NCBI GenBank assembly: GCA_009617715.1
Contig: VTFK01000074.1
Coordinates: 62,001-126,000 of the forward strand
Source: Plectrocnemia conspersa
Taxonomy: Eukaryota > Arthropoda > Insecta > Trichoptera > Polycentropodidae
Direction of reading: 5' to 3'
DNA: 64,000 nucleotides
Each line of letters starts with the position of its first letter. Position 1 is the first letter of the stretch. The position numbers and the translations under genes are program-made. A model generated the notes under the pieces. It did not search any database. It was not told the origin of the DNA and saw only the letters and a program-made list of their open reading frames with translations. Shown one piece after another: positions 25,801 to 37,800 of this stretch.

Positions 25801-28800
25801 TCATTGTTAAGCTCAACCTCCAGTACGTCCCTTAGTGAAAGCGTAACTTTCAAAGTATGAATTTGTGGGCGATCTTTTAAAAATTTAAAGATACGTACAA
25901 TGTTTATACGATGTAAGACCATAATGTTGTGGTAATAGAGATATATATTTTTATTAATATATTTTTATAAAAAAAAGCATCGGTATGATACGATGAAATT
26001 TTCGCTGTCAACATATTTATTTTTTATAGCACAACTATTCAATAATTGACCATAACCTGCACAATAGACCAGTGGTAGAATCAGGGATTAATAATTGTAA
26101 AACCTGAGTTCGATTCCTATATGAGCCCTTGTGTTTTGAAGTCTATATTGCTTCTAAGATATTATGTAATTATAATTCTGATTTATCATCAAGACTAGGT
26201 TATCTTAGAAATTCCTAAGCGCATGAATAAATATCATGATTATATTTTTAAATAAAATTGAGCAAGGTCGTATATAGCCACATCTATTAATAAATATATG
26301 TCACTGATTTACGGACTTTGCTTTTAGTCACACTATAACACATTATAACGCATTGGGCAATCGCCTGTTATATTCCAACGCAAGATTTGAAATGAATAAA
26401 TATCGTGATAAAAAATATTTTTATTAAATAAAATGGGCTGTTTTTGTAGTTTAAAGCTCGTTTAGCTATTTTGCTTTTATATTTTTATTTAACTGTGAGG
26501 TATACAGTGTTTTTAGAGTGCACAGTAAGCAGTGTACATCACAAAATCCAAAGCAGAGCAGTTTTAAAAGCTTTTATGAAAATTTTATTAAAAAAACTCT
26601 TACTCTAAAGCACATTTTATTAAAATTTATATAATAATTTTAATTGTAAATAATGATACATGTATATATATATTTAAATATATAGGCGACTTTCTAGAGT
26701 CTAGACTTTTATAGTTATTTTAAATACAAGGTTTGTAAGATTTGCTACACATATAAACCATTAAATTTAGGTCGCAGACTCATAGATACAAACACGCATG
26801 ATTAAATGTAAACATTTTTCAATTAATTTACACCACACAACACTTTACATAAGTGAAGCATAATTGCTCATGCTGCGTTCATTACTTAGAAGTTTAGCCT
26901 AAAGGCTTTGACCGTGTGCGTTTTAGTAGACGCAGACTGCGACCTATTTTTGACTACGTATCCGTCTCTCCAAGAGTGACTCAATTTTCGTGACACAAGT
27001 CAGGCATGCTTGTCTTTGGCAATAATTCAGCAGCACACATGTACCTATGCATGAATGACGCCTCGTGCGCATTGTGAATTTTTAACAAATTTAAAATTCT
27101 GCGAATCATTTACTAATAAAACCTTTGTCACGATCCGCAACGAATATGTGCGAAAAATTTGAAAAATATGGTCTTTAGTTTGAGTGTTTATTTTATTCAG
27201 AAGTTAAGCAATTTCGGTTTTTCGAAAGGTCTTGTTATGGTCGCCGTTAATATACTTGTCGCTCTGATGACTATTTCGATCATTCTGGAGTACCGCAGGA
27301 GCAAAATTAGCTCATTTGTTCTTTCTTCTTTTAATCGAAGACATGGATATGGCAATTGCGAACTAACAATATAATTATATTATGCTGATGACCTGAACAC
27401 TCTTTTTATAGAAAGACTGTGAGGTGCTTGATTGATTCAGCATCGCCAATTGTCACGTTTTCATATTTTCCAGATCCACTTGCGCGACCGAATTTTATTA
27501 TATTTTAGGCGGATGCGTTTTAAGCATAAATACTTCTGCCGATGAAGTGTCATTTAATCAGGGTGGAATTTTTTTATGCACATCAAGTTTGCGATGGGGC
27601 GTTGAAGATGCTTGGATTCGATATGCGGAGCGCGTGTCATTTATTGGCATTCTGTACAATACGCTAGTTCGTAGCGTCCTATAATATGGTTGCTTTGTCT
27701 GTAATCCAAGTGAAGTAAAGTTGTTTTTTTTTTGAAAATAATTCAAAGATTTTTTGTTTTTTTTTTCTATAAATCGAGTAAATACAGTTCGTATCCGTAT
27801 TTGTATCCTAATGCAATTTTGCTAAGAGCGCTAAGATACAATGTCTACACAATAAAGCACTTTTTATAGTTGCTAAGAAGCAGGACTGCCGAATTCCCGG
27901 AGCCCGTTCTCTTTGAGGGACCCATGTCTGTGACCTCAAATAATGAATCTGAACTAAACTAGAGTTTAAGATGTATGTATCATTATTTATTTAAATTCAA
28001 TGTATTTTTTTGTAAAGGTGGTATATTTTCACTAGTAAAGTCCAAATACATTTTCACTAGCGAAAATATAATTTAAACAATAGGCAATAATATGCTGCTC
28101 TAAAATGTATATGAAGCTCAATTTGACAGTTGCGAAACGTCCATTTGCTGTTCAAACCCAAACCTAACCTAATAAAAGCTCTAAAACTAACTATATTTAA
28201 TAAAATAGATTTTTTAATTAATATAATTTAGGATAATACATAATATCTATTTGATTAACCGCTTCATTATTTTAATGTATTTGCTATAATTCAATATTAT
28301 ATAATATGTATATCTTTTTTGTCAGTATCTTTTTTAATATGATTCAATAAGCTGATTTGTTAGTATCTGTCAATTAAATATATTATAGATTTGATATTAT
28401 TTTATAAATATTTGAGAAAAAAATATATAATAATTAGAAACATTTATAACAACAAATTAGTATAAATAAACTAAATAAAAAATGTACAGTATTAGATATA
28501 ATTTATTTATATATTTTTTTGTAGAAATGTTGATAATTTTGTACAATTAATAATATAATATAATATTATTTTACTACAAGTTTTTAAAGTAAAATAAAAA
28601 AAATCATAATTCTAACGTGTAGCACAAAACTAAATCAATATATATTAAACGTCATATTATATTAAAAAAACAATTATAAAAATAATTTTTATTTATTTTA
28701 TACATACAAAAATGATATCTAAAAAAAATTTAAAATACATTTTATTTTAAACTGAAAATTTAATTCATCTTATCATTATGGCAAAAAATATATATTTATT

Positions 28801-31800
28801 ATAAATTAATAAACATAATATAAACTTCACTCAGTAAATTATTTTTTTGCCGGAAATTTTACTTTATTATTTAAAGTACATTATTAATAACAAGTTTTAT
28901 AAAACAATACTAATTGTAAACTTTAAATTAAATTTAATCATAAAATAAGCTACTTTTTAATTTAGATTTTAATGATTCTGATTATTATTATTTTCGTTCT
29001 ATTTATATACATATAGTAAAACTAAAAATGTTATTCTACTGCAGTATTTTTCTTTGCCATTGTGTAGAAATTTTGTTAACATATTTTGTATTTTTTCGTT
29101 CTTCCTTATTATAATATTTTAAAATGCACTATTACAGAGACAATATCAGTTTTTTTAGTAAGAATTAGCTTTTATGTACTCTTTTATATTCGTGACATAT
29201 AAAAAAACAATATCAAGAATATTATGAATGTTTTGTAAATGTTAAACAGTAAAGATTTTATTTATATCACCGATCTGTAAGATTCACAAATTTGAAATTT
29301 CCCTTTCAAGTAGATAATTTTATCTTAAATATGATTGTTAAATTGTTTCATTTGTTATTTCAAAATGAACTAATACTATAATTATTGACATAAATTATTT
29401 CACAAAAATAAATTGAAGGGATTTGTCTCATACAGTTTCGCAATCGAAATTCTTCAATTGGCGACGCAAGTAACGCATTCTAAAATCATTGCACAACTTT
29501 CTACAGTTTTTTCTTCTTCTTCTCAATACCTCAATCAATTATAATAAAATCGATTAATGAATAAATTACGACACGTTAAATATTTTGTTGGTTACGCAAC
29601 TCTTGATAAATCCAATTGTGTATTATTATCCAAGCATAATTGCCGTCTAAAACGCATATATATTATAATATTTTTTTATCTAAAAGGGCACGCATATGCC
29701 ACTATATGAATAATTCATTCAAAACCTTTGTCATGCGATTTATCTAAAGGACTCTGATCGAATTGAGGTTGGACACTCCTTTGAAGCATTATACGCCTTC
29801 GAACCTTTCGATTTGATTCAACAACACGTCGGTTAATTTAAATCAAAACCTTCCTATTTTTCTGAAGGACTATGATCAAATTGAGGTTGGACACTTCTTT
29901 TGATCAATGATTAATTCAATTACATATTGTATAGATCATCAGAAGATTAATTGGCGATATATTTATAAAGAAGCAGTATTCAACCCATTAGAATTATTTA
30001 TATGAACAGTTATGGCGCATGAGTACGTGATTAATCCGTCTTCTAGGGCAAGGCAGATGAGTTCGATAGTTTTTTTCTGGTTCATCCTTTTTAGCAAGAA
30101 TGTCTAAATGGACACACGTACTTTTTTAATGTGAGAAATCGTCGAGAATGTATTGCAAGGACGTCTGGTCAGGTGGACCGATTAAAGCTCATCAAAGAGC
30201 GACGTTTCACATATAAGACATACGAGAACATGTCTGCTGTATTTTTAACCGTTTAATTGCCGATTGTGAAATCAGAGTTGATTTTGTTCTCTTTTTACAA
30301 TCTGGTGTAAAGCCCATATCTGATTTTGATTCATAATATAATATTTTAATTTATGTTTTAAAGTACTTGATCTATTTTAAAATTTTATTTTCTTGTAAAA
30401 ATATATTAATTATAGATTTTTAGCAAGTCATTGTAACAAATTTTACAAATGTTTTTTTAACCAGCAGTACAATTTGTGCAATAATAAATATACATACCTG
30501 TCATTTCTCGTCATAGTATGTAGTCTCCAAGTCGCGTCGAAATTCGGGTTGAACTCTTGGGATTCAGGCGACTACATAGTTGGACGGGATGTCGATGTGA
30601 AAGCTACTACTTTCTCGGGTTCATAATAATGACGTTTTAGACGGCAATTATGCTTGGATAATAATACGCAATTGAATTTATCAAGAGTTGCGTAACTAAT
30701 AAAATATAATATATATGATTTAATTCCCGATTTTATTTTGAAGGGTTGCGAAGTAAGTCTCGCTGCTCCTCTAAAATGTATTTATGATCTGATTCTCAAA
30801 ACATCATCATTTCCTGATCTATGGAAATGCACAAAAAAGTCACCCTATTCATAAAAGGGGGTGACAAATTATATATAAAGAATTATAGACCAGTAGCAGT
30901 GTTGTCAGCTCCTGCTAAATTGTTTGAAATAATTATTCATAAATATCTTTACAATCACTTTCAGCAAGTTTTATTAGACCAACAGCACGGGTTTCGTCCT
31001 GCCCGTTCCACTGTTACTAATCTTCTGTCGTTCACCAAAACGGTGACAACTTCTCTCGATGCCGGAATTCAAGTAGACGTCGTGTATACAGATTTTGAGA
31101 AAGCCTTTGACAAAGTTTGTCATACGTTATTATTAAAAAAATTGTCGAACCTCGGTTGCTCAGATAATTTAACTCGGTTATTTTCGAGTTACTTAAGCAA
31201 TCGTAGACAGTTTGTAACCTATGGTGGCCGATTGTCAAAGGAATATTTTATCCCTTCGGGGTTCCTCAAGGATCCAATCTGGGACCTCTGCTTTTTGTGT
31301 TATTTATTAATGACATAAATACAGCAATTAAAAATTCAAGTTTTCTTCTGTACGCAGATGATTTAAAATTATATAAATGCATTCGATCTGTTGCGGACTC
31401 CTTCTCTCTACAAGTGATTTAGACTCTCTGTGGAGATGGGCTTCCGTTAACCGTCTGCCCTTTAGTGTCGGAAAGTGCCATACTGTGTCATTTTCTCGAT
31501 CCCGTTCGCCATCAGCTTATTTCTACCATCTCGGTGGTAACATTTTGACTAGAGAAACTTCCATTAAAGATCTCGGAATCACTTTCGAGAGCAAATGGAG
31601 GTTCTCTCTACACATACACGACGTCTGTGATAAATCTTCCAAGATGCTCGGCTTTGTTATGAGGAATGCCCTTCACTTTGACGATCCGTCAGTTATTCGC
31701 ATCCTCTATGACACCTTAGTTCGTAGCATTCTTGAATCGGGATCTATAATTTGGAATCCCCGAATAGCCAAATATTCCCTTTTAGTGGAAAAAATTCAAA

Positions 31801-34800
31801 AAAGGTATTTAAGATACCTTTACAAAAGGACATTTGGTTATTATCCGTACTTATATCCCAGCGTCTTTCTTTTAGGGGCGTTGGGATATGATTCGCTGAA
31901 TTCTCGCAGAAAGCTGTATGTCGCTAAGCATTTTTTCAAACTACTAAAAGGTGCTGTCGACAATCCAGCTATTCTCGAGGAATTCCAGTTTTGGGTTCCG
32001 GAACATTTTCGAGAATCACGATCGAGACCTCTTTTGATGGCAGTTAGGGCTAGGACATCCGCACTTGCCGACTCGCCTATAGCTGTGGCCATACGGCTCC
32101 TTAATACGCTTGCATTACATATTGACCTGTTTAATGTTAGCTACAAGGAGCTGATCCAGTTTGTCTCATTTAATTTTGATATTTTATAATTTTTTGTTAT
32201 GTTTATTATTTTTAAGTATTGTTCTATTTATGTATTTATACGTTTTTTTTTGTTTTATAAATTTAAAATTTGTTTTCGACCATCGTGGCGCATTGGGGTA
32301 ACCTGTTAGGCCACGATGGTCTTAATTTAATCTAAAAAAAATAAAAATAACAAGTCGTAATTTATTTAATTTCGGCTAGCTGTACATTTATTTATTCCAA
32401 GTCGGAAACGAAGTGTAGTGAAGTCCTTTAAGTTCGGGAAAGATCTTGTTAGACTGTATCTGCATAACAGTAATTTAAAATTATGTAATGCTTAGTCGTT
32501 CTATGGAACATATAATCCGAGTTTCATTTATGCAAGTACTTTTAAAACAATCAAAAATAACATTGTTATTAGAAAATACAAAGGAAATTAGTGATTCAAT
32601 TTTATGAGAATATTTTAGTATGTCTCTTACAATTAATTTTGTCGCAACGATTTATGATGGTCCCGGCAAAAATATATTATTATATAAAACAAAATAAAAA
32701 CTAATTTTTATAAATTAAATCAATAAACCAATAAATATATATGTTAAAGTAAATATGTATTTTACAGTTAAATTATATTTTCATTAGTAGAAATATTATT
32801 TACCAGTTAAAATGTATTCAGATATGATTTTACCAAAATGTCAGTTAAAATATATTTTTAAAATAATACACATTTATTGTTAAATACATACATATTTCAT
32901 TTAAGAACTTTGTTAAAAACACAAAATTTTATTCATATCAAATAAAAAATATTTCATTAATTTTTTTAACCTTGATTAAAACTCTTTTTCAAACACTTTT
33001 TTTATATACAAAAGTATTACATTTTAAAATGTAGTTCATTCTAATGCTATTTTTTTGATGACATATTTATACATATAAATATAATATGTTAATTCGTACA
33101 ACCCACAGCCCCAAAAGGCGTAATTGATTTTTTATGCCACGACAGTGGCTAAAAAAATATAATAGCCCACATGTCATTAGTGTAATATAGCGCTTATTAA
33201 ATTACATCATTATTCATAAGTGCACTTTTTTTAGAAAGTTAAAACGTAGGCGTTACTCTAAAAGGGTTAACTGCACCATAAATACCACGCGATTCGCCCA
33301 CTTTATAATAAAATGTACATATATATTTAATTGCTATATTAATCACGAATTTATATGAGTCAAATAAATACAAATCACATTTCGTATGTCAATTTTTATA
33401 TATATTTTTTTATTTACAGGATATGGTCGATTTGATCAAATCTTCCACCATCCATGGAGTTGAATTCTTCGAGGCCCACAGCGCTCTGAACCGAACGAAA
33501 ATATTGAAAACGACCGAGAGCATCAGATCAGCCATCGGATCGGAAGCTGCGATGGTCATGTCATTGCCAGCTCATTCTGAACTCTTAGCAAAATACTACG
33601 ACTTGAAAAGCCTGACCAAATCCATCTCAATGTTCACTCTAGAAACACAAGCTTTGGGTGAAGTCGAGAATGAAACATTCCATCCAAGTAGATTGAGTGG
33701 AGTATGGGACATGTTAAATACGGTAAGAGCATATTTTTTAATATCATGCTTTTGAGTTGTATAATATTAATTATTTATATTTTAGGATTCTGTCGTTGAT
33801 TTAGTGATTGGCTTAGGAGTTCCTGTAGCAAAAATCGTTATAAATTCACCAGCTAAAGCTTATAAGTTCATGTTGAAGAATACAACTTTAAGCACGCCTG
33901 GAAGTCCAGCTTCAGAAAAACTACCAATGGCTTTGAATCAGAAAGAGTTGTGCTCCGAGCTTAGCAATGGAGAAAAATGGACGCTGGAAAGAGATCAAGA
34001 TTTATCAGCACCCTATGCTTTCAAGTTAGATCTAATCATATGAATATTTTTTTTTTTGTAGTTTACATATTGTTGGTTTTTCGTTTTAGAGATGCAAAGT
34101 GGATCGCTTTTGAAGACGCGTCTTCTTTGGACGTCAAAGGAAAGTATTCTCGCATCAGGGGATTAGCCGGAATGGGAATTTTCGCAATAGACGACGATTT
34201 CGAAACAGATTGTGGACCTAGTCTATTACAAAGCATACTCAAGGCTTTTGGAAGTCAATCTAGAGCTCCAAGAGGAGCAGTTTTAAGGTAATTTTGATAA
34301 TATATTAACATCTTAAAAATAGCTTATTAAAATATATCATAATAAACATTGAAAGATCAGTAGAGATTATATCAAATGATCCGTTAATGATACTAAAAAT
34401 GAATTTAAACTTTTGATTCGTTCAGTGACATATTTTTAATATTATTTATATTATACATACATTATAAGTTTTTTTGTAAAAAGCTATTTCTTTCATACTA
34501 CTTTTTAACGGTCGTTGTAGTCATTAAAATGATGCTTTGACCTTAAAACATGCATCTATAAAAAGTGCTTGAATTTAAAATCACTTCAATATTCTTTGTA
34601 TTGTGTTTTGTACTAATGAGTAACAATGTCAGCATTGATTATTATATTATATAATTTTTGTTTCAGCTCTCTTGAAAATGAGATTTTATCTGTGCCACTA
34701 TCGAGTCGCCACGTGGATGCTGTTCAACTATCTCCCTACAGAATCTCAAGAGTTGTGGATTCAGACGGAGTTATTCACGCAATCAGAGAGGTTTTTTTAA

Positions 34801-37800
34801 CATATATAATATAAATAACCAGATGTTTTAACGAGTGAAAAATTAAATATAATATGAATGATTTTAAACTTGGCTAAAGGTATTCATACAAACATATATT
34901 CAGTAGATCTATATAAAATAACATGCTGTCTAATTTTATAAAACTGATTTTAGTATTAGATTAATACTGTTATGTCCAAAATATAATATATGAAATATGA
35001 ACTTCTTCAGCGATATTCCTATTAATGATTCGGCGAATGCGTCATTTGGAGAAGCATGTGAGGGCATTTGCTCCCCCCCCTTGAATTTAGCCAGAAAAAT
35101 GTATGTCATTTAATTAAATATTATAAATCTTAATGAAATAGAAATATTAAAATAAATGACATCCCTGATTCTAAACCAGAAATTCTCAGGTTATATTAGG
35201 CGCAAGTGAAATTATATGGTGCTCTTAAATATCTATGAAACTAAATTTGACAGTTGCGAAAAGTTCATTTGCTGTTAAAACCCAAACCTAACCTAACAAA
35301 AATTCTAAAACTAATTATTGTTTTATAATCGGGAGGGGGGAGGGCAAAATTCTTATTTCTTAGTATTGTTTTCATTAAGATTCATTGTATTTATTAAGTG
35401 ACATACATTTTTTTCGCCAAATTCAAAGGTGGGGGGGATGTCTCTACCTGCCCCCCCCCCCTAAATGACGTCCCTAACTTCACTGCATTCTTAACACAAA
35501 ATTTAATGCAAATTCTTCACTTCAAAGTATTTAAAATAAAGAAATGACCGAGCGTGATAAAATGCGTAGTCAATACTAAGCAGTCAAACACAAACTATGC
35601 TTCTAATACTCCCATCAATTAGCTTACGCATTCACACATTGTATATGTATCTATGGTTGATTTATATAACATTTTACTATGTATTTTATTATATATTTAG
35701 AATGTACTGATATTTATATATTCAATTATAATTCAAGGACACTAGAACTGAATTTGAATGCCAACGACAAGGATACTTCGTACATCCAAGGACATGCAAC
35801 AGGTTTTACAGATGCGTCAAGTTTGATCAACTCTCTGATGAGTTCACCGTGTTTGAGTTTGACTGTCCTGCTGGATTAGCTTTCGATTCAAGATGGGAAG
35901 TCTGCGTATGGCCTGGAAGCTTATCTCATGGACAGGCGTGTCCTGGAAGCTCTGAAATAGCACCTGTGCCCAAATCAAGATTCGTATGTCCTGAAAAACC
36001 AGGTACAATAATTATAACTCATTATAAATACATAAATGATTCCTTACCATAATATCTTAATTCAACTTGCTATAGGTTATTATGCCGATCCTGGCAATTG
36101 CAGATGGTTCTTTGCCTGTCTGGATCATGGCAAATCACCATTCTCTGCCTACGAGTTCCGTTGTCCGTTCGGATTAGGATTCGATGCGAGTCGGCTGATT
36201 TGTGACTGGCCCTGGTTGGTACCCGGATGTGGAAACTTAGGAAAATATGAAGCTTCAGCTTATGGTCATGGATCTCATGGTTCAATTTTAACAGGTTATT
36301 ATAGTCAAGTTTTTTTTATAAAACTTTCATTTTCTAAACTATATTTTATAACAATTATCGACTTACTTATTTAAAAATAATTTGGTTAGTCTAAGAATGT
36401 TCTGTAAAATCTTAGTTGTATCAAACATATTTCATAAAACATTATTTTTATTTAGGATCTTCGGCATACATCGGATCATCAGCTGATTCAGTCAACGTTG
36501 CAGGACACAACAGTTTAATTTCTGGAGCTTCTGCGACTAATCTAGTTGGAATACAATCTGGCTATGGATCACATCAAGGTTGTAATAAATTATATTATAA
36601 AGTACTTATCTATGTATGTGATTATTACTGATTGTATATTTTAGGATATGAATCTGGATACAAGGGTGAATTAAATCAAGGATACGACGGGAACGCTGGC
36701 AATTATTATGAATCTCAAAGTTCGAATTTGCATGGAGGAGAGGCATTACACGGACTGAATAGTGCTGGAAGTGTTTCTAGTCAAGATTCTGGAAAATTAT
36801 TAATTTCTGGAGGATATGGAGCCTCTAGTAATCAATATAATTCAGGATATAATGTCAAAAACTCTCTAAATGGCAACTACGCAAATGGACAGATTAATCT
36901 TGATGTCAATTCAGGCGCTTATGTTCCTGATAATTCAGGTGATTATAGAGAAGAATACGCAGGAGCTTACAATCATGATTCTTCAGGAGAATACAGACAC
37001 ATGGATGTTCCATATAAACATGTCCAATCAGGATCGCCTCCTTATGTACATTCGGAGAGCAATTCCGATTATAAAGATCAATATGGAGGTTCATATCAAA
37101 CAGGCTCAGATTATAATCTGAATTCAGCGAATTTCAACAATGGTCATTATTCAGGAGCTACAGGATCGGGCGTTGCTCATACATTAACAGCAGGAGCTAT
37201 TAATTCAGGATTAGTAGGAAAAACGACTTTGATAGATGCTGATTCATCAAGAGGTCAATATTATCAAAATCAAGGTGTCGATTATGATGGACATACAGGA
37301 AAGAACAATTATGCTTATTCGAATCAAAATCTTGGAATAGCTAATAACAACTACAATCAACGAATAGATTATTCAGCAAATGGATATAATAGTGGAAAGC
37401 AAGCTTATATATCTCAATCAACGATTGCACCAATAAATAATCAAGCGGTATACGTAACTCCAACTTCACAACAATATGTAGTATCTCCACCAAAATCTTC
37501 AGTATCACAAGTATTTGGGGTGCAAAAGCAGAGCGTTTCATATGTACAACCAATTGTAACTGTATCTTCAACTCCTAAGCCTTATATTAGGTACGAACAG
37601 CAACCACAAGTTTCAATAACTAATTATAAAAATCAACCGAGCGTTGTAGCAGTTACTCAAGCTCCGTTCGCTCATGAATATCATAGCTCAACGCCTCAAA
37701 TACCTATTGTGTATAAAAAAGCACCCGTGACTGTATATAGCAATCCTTTGATTCCCGTAAAGAATGTTACACCAGTTCCTACCGTCTCATTTGTACCGCA

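Larger units (their letters stand above)
14126..33419 (+). other. 19.3-kb first intron of the chitin-binding gene
   Basis: The donor is AAG|GTAGGT after codon 88 and the acceptor is TTTACAG|GAT before codon 89. The intron hosts satellite-like repeats (17.7-19.2 kb), a piggyBac-like MITE, an inverted repeat with an AT microsatellite, SINEs, a 1.1-kb TIR element and two LINE remnants. I found no missing GH18 exon: the stretch between the third and fourth GH18 strands is simply short. Sub-stretches 14.1-17.4, 19.3-21.8, 22.2-25.1 and 28.2-29.5 kb hold nothing I can name beyond AT-rich DNA. Confidence 0.75.

Noticed and set aside
25669..25922. Overlapping ORFs of 63 and 61 codons on opposite strands
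   Set aside because: No motif, splice context or family likeness; overlapping frames of this size are expected by chance.
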